Assembly: GCA_034440575.1 (NCBI GenBank)
Contig: JAOTOL010001181.1
Coordinates: 186,001-250,000, forward strand
Reading direction: 5' to 3'
DNA: 64,000 nt
Source: Imbricaverruca yamaguchii
Taxonomy: Eukaryota > Arthropoda > Thecostraca > Neoverrucidae
Position numbers and translations under genes: made by a program. Shown one piece after another: positions 1 through 12,500 of this stretch (positions are counted from its first letter, which is position 1; every line of letters starts with the position of its first letter). Below the pieces are notes generated by a model. It made no database searches. It had not been told where the DNA came from and saw nothing but the letters and a program-made list of their open reading frames with translations.

Positions 1-690
1 CCGATCAGTGCCGCGTGCAGCTGTTCGCCGGCGAGCCGCGGCCGCCGCCAGCCACCGCCGCTGAGCGCGCCGCCGCCGCCGTCGGCGCGCCACCGCGTGC
101 GGCGCGCCGCGTACGCCGACCTGTGGCGGCGCGGCTACTGGCTGACGGACGCGCTCAAGTTCGGCGCCGACCTGCTGGCGTACGCCGGCGACCCGCTGGC
201 GCACCACGCGGCGCTGCTGGTGCGCTGCGCGGCGCGGCGGCCGCCGCTGCGCGACCTGGCCGCCCTGCAGCGGCTGGCGGCCGGCTGCGGCAAGACCCTG
301 CTCGTGTGCACGCTGGACGCCGACGGCCGCGTGCGGCACGAGGTGATCGGCCGGCAGCCGGTCACGCTGCTGCCGCCGCTGCCGGAGCGGACCGCGGACG
401 GCGCCGAGGTGGCCACAGCGCACGGCGCGGTCGGTGGTGGTTCCTCTCCGGTGGAAGACGCAGACTGGGCCGATCCGGCTGACGCGGATACTGTGGACTG
501 GGGCGACCCCGCTCACGTAGAAAGTGTGGATCCTGCCCACGTGGATGTTGTGGAAAGCCGTTGCCCGGCGCACACGGATTCGACAGACGACGGCTCACGA
601 TCTCATACGGACGGTGGTGCTCCAGCTGAAGTGGACGGGCGGCTTGAGGCTTGTGTGGACGACGTGAGTGACGCCGATGTTGTTCATTAA
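1..690 (+). CDS. TSEN34: tRNA-splicing endonuclease subunit Sen34, C-terminal part (5' end outside window)
   Basis: Sen34 is one of two catalytic subunits of the nuclear tRNA-splicing endonuclease and cuts pre-tRNA at the 3' splice site. The frame is open from base 1 and ends at TAA 688-690; no start is visible. Residues counted from base 1: the family signature YADLWRRGYWLTDALKFG (38-55), then YAGDP with catalytic Tyr61, His69 eight residues later, and Lys98 in GKTLLVC; this is the Tyr-His-Lys triad of the family at the usual spacing. The family normally ends shortly after the last beta strand (about residue 115). Here about 110 further codons follow, acidic and rich in Asp, Val and repeated DPAHV-like segments, so either the protein has a long tail or a splice site removes it. 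The first 35 codons are Pro/Arg/Ala-rich linker. It converges with the receptor gene downstream. Identity is sure; the tail is uncertain. Confidence 0.9.
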   Translation, partial: PISAACSCSPASRGRRQPPPLSAPPPPSARHRVRRAAYADLWRRGYWLTDALKFGADLLAYAGDPLAHHAALLVRCAARRPPLRDLAALQRLAAGCGKTLLVCTLDADGRVRHEVIGRQPVTLLPPLPERTADGAEVATAHGAVGGGSSPVEDADWADPADADTVDWGDPAHVESVDPAHVDVVESRCPAHTDSTDDGSRSHTDGGAPAEVDGRLEACVDDVSDADVVH

Positions 691-1096
691 CATGGCAATC
701 GAACTAGTTGTGTGTGATTGGCTTGTGGCTTGCATTGTGCTCAAAACGATAGCGATGGCATGTGTTGGGTTCTGATGAGACAATATATACGCACGATGTA
801 TATCGAAGTGTTTGATGGTTTCGCCAGATACGTTCACGCTATCGCTTGGCTTTGATGTTATGTGTGCTGTTTGCGGCGGCAATGCTGACATTGTAACACC
901 GACGCATGTCTATTCGAACAGTGGTGCACGAAATGAGCCAGTCGGTATCACACTGATGTGGATCACTTCAGTGGCTCCTGACTGCCCAGTAACGAAGCTG
1001 CAGACAAATTGGTATCAGTCAATGTCATGGCAGCCCCCTTTGGCTGTCATGCTTGACTCATGAACCACGTGACCGCATGGAAGCGTTGACTCAGGT

Positions 1097-1277
1097 TTTG
1101 TTGTTTGTTTATCGAGTGGTTCATGACACACTTTATGCACATTCACGGCTAATTGCGCCGCCCACACTCTCGCCGGTGGGCCGCGGGATTGCGAATTGTC
1201 CCGAGCGGCGCTAGTGTCGAACCTGGGACCTTCGGTACCCAGAGCCCATCACCTTAACCACTCCGCCATCCCCGTCC
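1097..1277 (-). mobile_element. tRNA-Leu/Ser-like SINE, family 1, copy 1
   Basis: On the minus strand the element starts GGGGATGGCGGAGTGG, has an A-box-like GTGGTTAAGG and a B-box GGTTCGACAC, and ends in an A-rich tail with AAACAAACAACAAAA. It is flanked by perfect 14-bp direct repeats GCGTTGACTCAGGT at 1083-1096 and 1278-1291, a target-site duplication showing retroposition. It aligns over its whole length with the copy at 45853-46025. Confidence 0.85.
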
Positions 1278-2875
1278 GCGTTGACTCAGGTCCGCTTTCG
1301 GATAGAGACGATAACTATGACGACGGCTCATTCTGCGAGTTGGCGGCCAGCTTCCCATCCTACTGTACTTACGCTTCGTGAAATGCCCAATGTTTCAAAA
1401 TATGGGTCGTAAGAAATGTCGATTACATTTTATCATTTAAGTTGACGAATAATTCCAGCGAACGCTCGTTCTGGAGCGTCCGACGTATATAGCGTTGGAA
1501 TGAATTAACGTGGTGTTCATGAATGCCATCATTCTCTTCCACAAGTAATCATTGTTGCAACCGTCAATTGCGATATTCGGCATTGCGATATCACCCCACC
1601 CCATCCACAAACCGGGTTCTGATATTCACGACAGTGCGTAACTGATTTTAGTCCCTCGCGGTTTGTCTGTCGCGCCGTTGCTGCAGGGTGTTTAACGCTG
1701 GGACGGGGCTGGAGACACGCCAGTCGACAGGTCTGGGCGGTGATCCTTACTCATTCGCAGCTCGGCGCACCAAAGTCGATTCGCTACTTGAACCAGAGTG
1801 CACATTGACTACTTGTCATGGCATGCCATGTGACGCCCGGAGTTTCCCACCTCCTGCCCTCTCAGACTCAACGCGTCCCCTGGTGCCGGTGGAGTTGTCG
1901 CGACCGCACTGCAGTAATATCATTCACCAAGCATCCATAAACGAAGCCTATGTATGCTGATTTAAAAAATGCAACGATATGTTTGTCGGGGTATTACAAA
2001 CAGTTCACGAACTGACTTGCGATAATAATATTTCGAAGAACTAGCACTAATTCAATTTCCAATCAACTTTATGCCTCCAATTAACTTGCCATCAAGGATA
2101 AACATCACCAGACTTGCGCAAAATATGGCCTCACTTTCCACCGGTGCCACCGCTTCGTTAACGAATACGTCCAGGGACGGCACCAGATCAACGAGTCGAC
2201 AGAAACTCCGTGCTGTACAAAATGTATTAGAATACATTTTTTGGACAAACTGAAATGGTTCGCACCGGGTTCCGCTCACGGTCCCTTCATATAAAACTAA
2301 TTCCGCTCTGACTACAACCAACTCAGCTGCACGACGTCGACAAAGTGCAAATCAGGAACACCAAGTAAAAAAAGACACGCGTTGTACTCGGTCAGCACGG
2401 CGAGAGATTCGAAGGAGCGACAACATATACAACTGCCGTGGACGTGACACTGAGCCCTCCAGACGGCGCGGTATATACATCGGTCCTGCGCCGACCAACA
2501 CTCGGAGTCTGCGGCCGCAGCCGTTGCAAGGTGAATAAGTAAACCAGTGGTAGCTGCGGTCAGCGGAGAATCTTCACGGACACTGGGAGAGGCGTGGCCA
2601 TTGTGAGCACATTGTCTGTGGTGACGCAGCAAAGAACGGCCTGTTTCGGCTCCACGCTGTCGCGGCTACCGGGATCAGCTAAGTTGTACACACACGGTCG
2701 TATAAACAGCAGTGACAAACAAGACTCATCTATGATCACACCATCTCATATATCGTGTATACGTTACGATGTAAATCCGCATGAGAAGTAAAAAAAGGTG
2801 TTAAAAAGTATCGTACAAGGCTGCCTTTGGCACACATAATGACTTCAAGAGGGGGTGTCTACTCTGTGTGAGCAC

Positions 2876-3330
2876 GGACAGCACAGCTGGTAGCTGCTAC
2901 AGCTGGTGGGGCGTCTAACACAGGTAGCTGCTAAAGCATCGTAGTTTGGTAGCTGCTGGAGCATCACACTGACAGCTGGGCAGCTGCTGGACCGGCACAC
3001 ATTGTCAGCTGCTGAAGTCTCACATTAACAGCTGCTGGGACATCACACACTGGCAGCTGAGCAGCCACTGGACCGGCACACATTGCCAGCTGCTGAAGCC
3101 TCACACTGGCAGATGCTGGAACGTCACACACCGATAGCAGCCATACAGCTGTTGTAGTCTCACAATGACGGTTGTTCGTAGCTGCGTATGTGACACAGCG
3201 ACAGCTGCTGGAGCCCAGACACTGGCAGCTGCGCAGCTGTTGAAGCGTCTCGCGAGACGGCTGCGCAGCTGCTGGAATTTCAGCATCGGCAGTTGTGCAG
3301 CTGCCGCAGTGCCTGGCGTGTAGACAGCCG
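2876..3330. repeat. Degenerate CAGCTG-rich tandem repeat
   Basis: Phrases such as GGCAGCTGCTGGA and CACACTGGCAGCTG recur at irregular spacing over about 450 bp. It starts about 95 bp past the receptor stop codon, so it is probably part of the 3' UTR. CAGCTG is an E-box-like palindrome, but the density here is explained by repetition. Confidence 0.6.
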
Positions 3331-3424
3331 GCTTGACAACTGGGACCGGCGGCGGCACGGCTGGCGGCGCACCCCCATCCCCACCCACCGCCGGCCAGAC
3401 GGCCAGGCGACCACGTGGCCGACA

Positions 3425-3523
3425 CTAGCACTGGAACTCGGACGCCGTGATGGCGTTCAGGTCCTTCATCAGACCCTCCAGGTTGGCCATCTCCTGGGTC
3501 AGCTCTTCGGTACTGTACGACGG
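3425..3523 (-). CDS. fra: fra terminal exon: P3 motif and stop
   Basis: Phase 0 in; it encodes PSYSTEELTQ, then EMANLEGLMKDLNAI and TASEFQC before TAG at 3427-3425. This is the C-terminal P3 helix that in DCC mediates receptor self-association and binding of FAK and other partners. The acceptor is GTGGTCGCCAG. It fixes the 3' end of the gene. Confidence 0.97.
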   Translation of the reverse strand, partial: PSYSTEELTQEMANLEGLMKDLNAITASEFQC

Positions 3524-6500
3524 CTGGCGACCACAGGGGCGGTGTCAGTGCACGTGCAGGTGACGCCACGGCGTCACGACATGGCAGATCACAGGGCCAC
3601 CACTGCAACTCTCACACATAGCCCGAGCCATTGGCAGAGGCCGTTTCACCATACTGAAACCCACTCATCAAATTCCGCCTGTTGTTAATAATGGCAACAA
3701 ACTAACCAATTGTTTGCCCATTTCCACAATGAACAAATTGACAAAACGTACCAATTGTTTGACGGCTGAACCCAACTTTTACCTCTGGCCATGAACGTCG
3801 CCGTTGTTATTTTGGCTTACGGCCCTGAGCGGCGCTAGCTCCTCTCTACCAACGAATTCATCACCACTGACCCACCCTTCCACATCCGGCGCCACTGACC
3901 CTGAGCGGCTCCAGCTCCTCTCCACCAACGAATTAACCACCATTGATCGACCCCTCCACTTCCTGCGCCACTGACCCTGAGCGGCGCCAGCTCCTCTCGA
4001 CTGACTGCGCCGTCGGCCGGCCGCGGCGAGCAGGCAAACGCCGGCTTCTTGAGCGGACTACCGAGCGGCCGGCCGACGGCCAGCGGCGGCGGCGGCGCCG
4101 GACAGCCGAAGCTCTTGAGCGGGTGCGCCGGCGGTGCTGTCCGCTTGCCCAGCGAGCCCGAGTCGAGGCTGCTGGCCGTGCTGGCCGGGTAGCCGGCCGG
4201 CAGCCCGACCGGACCGGCCGCCTCCGACGAGGAGGCCGACGCCAAGCCCAGCCCAGCACCGTAGTGGCTCTCGGGTGCCGTGGGCGCTGCAATGTGGGCA
4301 GTGCGTCAACGTCACGTGACGTCACGTCACACCACCAGCCGGCAACTGAGATCTTCGCCTAAACCTGGCGCCGAATTGAAAAGAAGTTTCGACACACTAT
4401 CGGGCGCTGCAGTGGTAATAATTATGACTATCAATACGCATATACGTAATACGCACAGAAGTATTACGTAAACCATACAAACACATAGAATAAATATTAC
4501 TTAGCCATAATTCCTTCCGAGCCTCAGGCCAATAGCATATCCAGCTCCTTGAGAACAGTCACAACAGAGGATGCATTCAAAACGCAACGGTGTACGCAGG
4601 ACAAGGACGGCGAAAAATAAGCTTTACCAACATCCCAAATGTGGACAACTTGAAGGAATTCTGGTGACCTTTTTTAAAAAAAAACGAGAAAAAGGCAGTT
4701 TTGCCTCGCGCCCTCGGCCCATTTCCACAAGACGCTAAGTTTTGCTTAGTGTCCTCGGCTTCATAACCACAAGAACGCAACACCGGAGCGTCGACGTTAC
4801 GAGCCGACTAACGCTCAAACGCAGCGGCTGTTCTGGGAGTTGCCAGGTGGCGATGGCCGGCCAAGGTGATAATCGGAAGCTGATTGGCCGTCATCAGACA
4901 TAGAGGTGCAGTTTGTGCACTTCTGAGGGGACCGGTGTCACATTTTTATTACATGTCTGCTACATGTGACATGCAACCCCATAAACTCGCCCATCTCAAT
5001 GCCGAAAAGCCTCGCAGCTTCCTCATAGTATGCCTAGCTCCCACACCAAACGATTAAACTGCATGTCTTTGTTTGTAATAGGCAGTGATGGGAAGGGTCA
5101 GGGTGTGACAGGACACGGCCAGGGTGTAATGGACAGGGTCAGGGTGTAATGGGACATGGTGAAGGTGTGATGGAGGTCAGGGTGTGATGATACAGGGTGG
5201 AATTACGCTGGGATATGGCCTGAGTGTGATCAGACAGTGCTAGGGAGGGCTAGGATTTTATGGAGCAAGGCCGGTGTGTGATGGAGCAGGGCCAGAATAT
5301 GCTAGATGGCCAAAGTGTGATCAGGCAGTGATGGGCAGGGTCAGAGTGTGATGGCACAGGGTCAGGGTCAGTGTTCAAATAATGATTTATCGTTGGGTAT
5401 GATATGTCGAAACTAGCACATGGATATCGAAATGAGTACATGGATGTTGAAACGTTATGCTAGTAACATTGATCAGTAGTATTGCCATGGAAGTAATGCT
5501 ATTTAAAATATTGTTAAGTCCTGTAAACTTAGCTTTGAGACAATTGCTTCAATATGACTGCTCCAGTTTTGTGTTTTGAAAGATACCTAATTTGAGGACA
5601 CCGATATCAACGATAACGACCCAAACACCTATGCTAACTGGCATTGCACTACATTGCACATCATAGGTAATTCCTTCACCTGGAATTTCGCTATTGGATG
5701 TTGGTTACACCGATCTCGGATCTGTTAGGGTGAGCAAAAGTACGACACATGTAAACGGGATACAATTAAAAACGAGACATGAAGACTCCGACATGGACGC
5801 ACCAAGAAGCACGATGTCGATACTTCTTTGGGAAGGATGTCGATTCAGTGTTCAGTAAGTGGTTCAGTAATTTCAGTAAGTTCAGTAAATCTTCCACCAT
5901 ATTTCGCGAATAATTTACCACTGGTCAGGGTGTAATGGAACACAGCCAAAGTGTGCTGGAAGAGGATCCACGTGTGACGAAGGAGGGAGCAGAGAGGGTG
6001 TCGGATGCGATAGCCCCACCTGGCGGCGGCGGCGGCTCGTTGCCCAGTGTGCGCGATATGCTGAACTGCGTCCGCGGGTAGACGGGTCGCGTCTCCACCG
6101 TGCCGTTGGCCAGCGCCGTCGCCGACGTCCCCGCTGCGGCACACACACACACACGTCACGGTGACGTCATACGGCCGACACACGACGGCTCCAGCCGCAC
6201 CCCGACCCGTGCTCAGACCAGTGAGGCTGCACGGCCAAGACACGGGAGATACAGGTGTCAGACGGCCATACCCTGCCTCAAGTGACGTCACATGACAGGC
6301 ATCGAGGGATAGTGACGCCACACAGTGTACATTGCACACACCACGGCCGGATCTCAGTGACATCACAAAACCTACAGTGGCACTAATATGACCTCACATG
6401 ACTCGCAATCGGCCCAAACGATGTGAGTTTCTCTTATTCAATCACTATTACTTCCAAGCACGACGGCTGGTCTGTTAGGCACCGTCGAAAGCCACGACAG

Positions 6501-9500
6501 AACTGGCACCGGCGCCGTGCCAATCCTGCTCAGCTCCGGCAGCCAGCCCGCGTAGTTCCACTACCTCTGCGCCCCAGATGCGGGACACCAGCGACAGACC
6601 GTAACTGGGTCATCTCGCCCCTACCCCATGCGAAGGGAAAAGGATACAGTATTGCACTATAGTAGCATTACAGCACAGTATTGGTCGACATGGTGACTGT
6701 TTGCCTCCGGCTGGATCGGCATGGACCCTCCCTGTATGGAGCGGACGGGCTAGACGAGAGGTATCGGCAAATCACGTTAGCACATTCTGACGGGATGCAT
6801 CCAAATAAGGCTTTGCACCACAGGAATTCAAGTGTGACCAGCAGGCACACGACACGCCGCGGGATGAAGTAGGCGCGAGAGGAAGCTGGCGTTGCAACGC
6901 CGTTGGCGACTTCGCGTCTCACAAAAACGGATTGCTCAAACATTGGCCATGCTTTCCAGCCCGCTCAGACACCGTCGAGACACTGTTAATAATAAGCGAG
7001 AGCAGACGGGCGAGTACCGATTTCCAGTCCGCCGAGCTGAGCCCGTACCCCAGCACAGGGCCTACACCACGAGCTTCTGCCAGTTTATAGGACACTAGGA
7101 CAGGTAGCCTGAACTCTGGCGTTCGTGAGGTTCACTGCGCACAGTGTACTTATGCTGGAAGGCTGCGGCAATATTCCAGTGTCCCAGGCATACTGCAACA
7201 CAGGATCAGTCATCACGGAGAAAAAAGCTTGGATTCAAAGTAGGATCCACAAGCAATTCCCACAAACTGGGTGCATAACCCACCTTCACGTTTGCCTGAT
7301 TTTCAACGTGGACAGTGTAGAAGACACAAGCGGAAAGACACCGGTGCGAACTACTCAACTCTCCATACATCCGGCTCAACATGCACAACAAAACGAACAT
7401 CAAGCATGCCGTGCATTCGCCGTGAATGAACCGATCTTCCCCTCCCAACTGACGCCCGCACTTACCTTGCCGATGCGGGGCGACATCTATGGGCACAACG
7501 ATAGGCTTTGGTTTGAACACGGACCGCCGCTGCAGCTGCTTGTCTAATCTGTCCTCGCTGCGGGAGGTGCCTGCGCGCGGCCGGGAGGCTCACATCAGCA
7601 CGTGCATTCACTGGCAGCCGTCGAACCCCAGCCGTGCGGAGCCAAGCGGAGCTACACACGTGCCAGCGACGTCAAACTGCACGCCGTCTCGTCGACAACG
7701 TGCCGTCGAGACAGCTGCGGGAGGGCGACTCTGCACTGCCCGGTTCAAATGCAATGGGCCACATTTTGAATGCAGTGCGCCAGGTCAGACTGGCCAGCCT
7801 CGCAGCCCTTCGCGAAAAGCAGCATAGTGCATGCTGCCAGTGTGAACACATGGGCTCAGTGCAGGCGTCAGCTCGGGAGCATCACGTGACCGCCTGATCT
7901 CGGCCTCGCTCATACAGTGCAGCGCGCGCACCAGCATTGACACAGGCATGGTGCAGAACGGTGCAGAATGGTGCAGTGGCGCGGCGGAGGTGCCGTGAAG
8001 GACATGAATACAGTCGGCAAACCGCAGGTGTGTAGCCACATTCAGAGAAGTGTGCATCCCGAGTGTCAACAGCAGTCACTGGTGTTGCCTCCCTGTCGCG
8101 TGCCATGCTGTACAAGGGAAAAGCGAGCGCATAAGGTGGCCGAATGGACTCAGATCAGGTCAAAATAATCGTCACCCAAGCAATGCATAGCCTGTGGTCA
8201 TTTTAGCACTGGCAAGCTTAAGCATCATCGCGAGATTGTTCACTATTACATCTGGAACATTTGCAGTGCTACCCGAGGTGTAGATAAAATATCTAGAACT
8301 GCTAGCGCTACCGATGTACGTGAATAGCATACCTCACATGCATCACATATCTGCTCCATCCCACAACGCACACATACCCCATGACGCCGAGGAGTCGAGG
8401 GAGAGGTATTTATGCACACCCACAAAATAAAAACGACTGCTACACAACAGCCATCGTATCTACACTCCTGGTTGAACATGCACTTTGAGCCGACGCCATG
8501 AGCTCGACCTGAGGGGGCGGCCCAACAGCTGCCCCGCCCAAGGCGTGACCAGGGCCCCGGCCGTGACCCCCACACACCGACTGCCGACCACTACGCAGAC
8601 CATTGGCGGGGGGAGGGACTGAATACCCGGCGGGCACCCACCTTTGCTCGGGCCCGGCGACTGGGTGCGGCCGTGCCGGTCACGTCGGTCCAGCGTCGAC
8701 GCGTAGGCGCGGTCGTCGGGCTCGAAGTCGGGCGAGTGGCGGCGCAGCGTGGAGCAGCTGTCGGAGCGCTGCTTGGCCATCGGGCGCAGCTCGGTCTGGT
8801 CGTGGTGGATCCACAGGTCGGGCGGCTTCAGGTCGGGCGTGCCGATCCCCGTCTGGCCCTTCACGTAGCTGTTGCTGCGAAACACGCGGGGCGCCGTCGC
8901 CCGTCAAGTGCCACGCGATCCGCTGCGTGTTGCCACCTCCGACAGGTCGGACCGCTACCGTCGGGTGTTCCGACATGTGACACGGTTTGGTCAGGCGGGA
9001 CCACTGCTGGCAGCTGCACATGCAATGGCTCCCGGACAGTCGAACAAAATGCACCAGCAAGCGTCCAGTGAACCTTTTGCTCCTTAATGACCACAATTTG
9101 CTGTAGAAATGCTGTATCACTACTGGCGAATCATTTTCAATAAACGATTATTAGTTATTAGTTTTTTTTGGGCACATCAACTGCATTGGTCATACAGCGC
9201 CCACGAAGAAACGATGGTGCATACAAAAAAAAATCCGCATCGCTGCTATTGCACTGATAACAAGTTGCACAAGAAAATATCCAGGATCTTGCTGGAGGGA
9301 TACTGGAGGGTCTTGCATCAGAAAAGTGAATTTGGCTGTTGCGGCTGTTTTGCCCTACGCAAAACCGCCGACAGAGAGAATGCTGTCGTGCAGCGCGACG
9401 GTCGGGCCGGGCTCCTACCTCTTGTGTCCGCGCCGCGGCGACTCGCGGCTGGGCTTCCTCTTGCAGAGGCACACGGTGACGATGATCACCACCACCAGCA

Positions 9501-12500
9501 GCAGCGTCACGGCGCAGGCGGCCACCACGTACAGCAGGTGGTCGCCGAGGCCGCCGCCACCTGCCGGCCGCCAGCACAGCCGTCGTCACCGACACCGCGC
9601 CACTGGACGGTCGTGCTGCACGGCCGCACTGGAGGGCACTCGCCCCAGCCGCTCCACAGCGTGCGCTGGCGCGGCTCACCATAGCCGTCGGCACGCGGCG
9701 GCTGCCGCCACTCGCGATGCAGAACTGTCAGCTTGTGCTTTTCTGAAGCACCACTTAAGCAACTTTCGTCATGATCAGATAAATTGGCTTGACCCAACAG
9801 CAACAACATAGAAAATAATTACGTGAACGTAGTCAAAGATACTCTTCATAATTATGAACGTGTGTGACGTGGTAGCCTAGATATTCCTGGATCACGGTCG
9901 CAGCCAGCGTTGGAAAAGTGGCGGATAGTAGAGATAGGCTGCGACTCGCAGCCTACCTCTACTATCCGGCAATCCAGTTAGTTATTAGAGCTTCAGGGCG
10001 CATCGACTTCATTGGTTATGTGGGATATCTCATTATCCGGCAGTCAAAAACTATGCTAAACCGTTTTGTATGCTACTGCAGACGAGAACAGATCGGCAGG
10101 TAAGCCATGTGGAGACCTGCCGGCCGCAGCACTTACCTGACCGACGACGACCCGACGGACTGTAGCCGGGGTCTACGGAAACCAAAACAGAACACACGTC
10201 AGCACAGCGCAGGCCAACTCTCGTGCAGAACGAAACAGAACGGGACCGCGGCGCAACCAAGCCCCACCGACTCGTAACGAAACACACCGGACGGACGTAA
10301 CAAAACCATCAGGCAGAACGGAAATCCGACGGCATCAGTGCGGGTGATCGTCAGACAGAAAGCATCCGGGTGGTGCAGGTATCGTGCAGGCCAAACGACA
10401 TTTCGCCGATATTTGGTCATCGGGAATACGAAAATAATCGGCGTGCATTGAGCAGTTTGACCGGACCTGGCAGGCTGGTCGTCCCTTCTGCCCTGGCATG
10501 GTCTCCAATCTCACTTGACCAAGTAGCAAGTCTGACCTGACCTGGTCTGCGGTCTGTCACAACCTGCCCCATAGTTCGTCCTCAACCGACACCCAGACTG
10601 AGCCGACCATGTATCCAGCAGACCAAGTGTCCAGTCCGCCCAAGCCTGACCTGACCTGGCTGCGAGTCTGACCTGACCTGGCTGCCGTCTGACCTGAGCT
10701 GGTGTGCAGACGGACGGAGCGCGAGACGGGACTGTTGCCGGCGGCGTTGCGCGCCTGGATGCGGAACCAGTAGACGGTGGTGGGCGTGAGGTCGGTGAGC
10801 GTGGTGGTCATCTGGTCGCCCACCACCGGGTGTACCTGCCACTCGCGGTCCGGCAGCGACCGGTCGGCCGTGTACTGGATCACGTACCCTGTCCAGACAC
10901 AGGACGCTGTCAAAATGGGGACTTCTCGTGTGGTGGGAAATGTCGAAACGAGTACATCAGGATGTCGAAGTCACATTGGAAGTAATGTTATTTAAAATTC
11001 TGCTAAATCCAGCAAATCCAGATTTGGGGCAATTGCGTACTTATCACTGTTCCAGTTTTGCGTGGTTTGAAAGGCACTTAATTTGGGAATACCGAAATCA
11101 ACGATAACGAAACAAACGCCCATGCTGTAATCTGGCACTGTATAGCAACGCATAGGCAATCCCTTCATCTGAAATTGCACTACGGGATGTTCGTTATCAC
11201 GATCCATGATCCGTTATTGGGAGCAAAAGTGTGATACCTGCAAACGAGATCCAGTTGGAAGCGAGGCATGCGTACTTCAAAATCACACACCACGAAGCAC
11301 GATCTCGATACTTCTTTGGGAAGAATGTCGATTCAGTGTTCAGTAAGTGGTATATTCCACCATATTTCGAGAACAATCCATCACTCTCACATGCTAGTTC
11401 ATACACACAGTAGTCACGGCCTCGGCAGCGCGCGTGAGCCAAACCATCTGGGAATCCCCACTGATGACGGAAAAACTTCGTCCCTGCCCTGTAGAAATAA
11501 ACTTGGGTGTCCAACCACTGACGTTCAGGTGGGAGGAAGCCATGCTTCTGAATAGACTTGTACAAACAATATGTCTGGGTGGGCACATTTGAGCCAAAAG
11601 TGCCCGAGGTGAAACTTTTACGATCTCCTGCTACAATATGGATTAATGTAGCTTTAAGTCTATCCTGAAAATGAGAGGGTGGATTGGTGCAAAACATGCC
11701 ATTGGATATACAATTACATGACCCTGAGTCAGAGTTGAGCTTATGGTCGCGAACATATTTATATGTTTATGTTTTAAACTTTTAGTGGCTTCAGCTCTCA
11801 GAGGACGGAGAAACAAAAGAAAAGGAACTGGGTACCGCATTAATACATTCCTGGTTAACCTGTCTACCTAAATTTGGGCGGGATGTGCTGCCGCATACTT
11901 TCCTTTGGGCAATATTTGCCATTTCACACGAGCATGTGCACCACAAGGGAATCCTTCGTTGATGACATTGTTTGCATAGATACCATGTACCAAACTTATA
12001 CCAGCAAATTGCACGCAAAATGTACTTGAGCGAATGTAGTATTAAACCTCCCGGCTGCCCCTCCCGGCCACTGGCCGTACCTCCGGACCACTGGCCGTAC
12101 CTCCGGACCACTGGCCGTACCTCCCGGCCACTGACCGTTCCTCCCGGCCACTGACCGTCCTTCCCGGGCACTGACCGTCCCTACCGGCCACTGGCCGTAC
12201 CTCCCGGCCACTGACCGTCCCTACCGGCCACTGACCGTCCCTACCGGCCACTGACCATCCCTCCCGGCCACTGACCGTCCCTACCGGCCACTGACCATCC
12301 CTCCCGGCCACTGGCCGTCCCTACCGGCCACTGACCATCTTTCCCGGCCATTGACCGTACCTCCGGACCACTGGCCGTACCTCCCGGCCACTAGCCGTAC
12401 CTCCCGGCCACTGACCATCCCTCCCGGCCACTGACCGTTCCTCCCGGCTGCCCCTCCCGGCCCCAGACTATTATATTTTTAGAAGATCTGCCAATAGAGG

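Larger units (their letters stand above)
691..3424. other. Intergenic region between TSEN34 and frazzled 3' end
   Basis: This stretch lies between two convergent genes. It holds one tRNA-derived SINE (1097-1277) and a degenerate CAGCTG-rich repeat (2876-3330) that probably falls in the receptor 3' UTR. I saw no other gene, and I did not find a convincing poly(A) signal for either gene. Confidence 0.6.

Noticed and set aside
1196..1290. A functional tRNA gene from the GGTTCGACAC box
   Set aside because: Target-site duplication, extra 3' body and a second related copy show it is a SINE; the cloverleaf is not intact.
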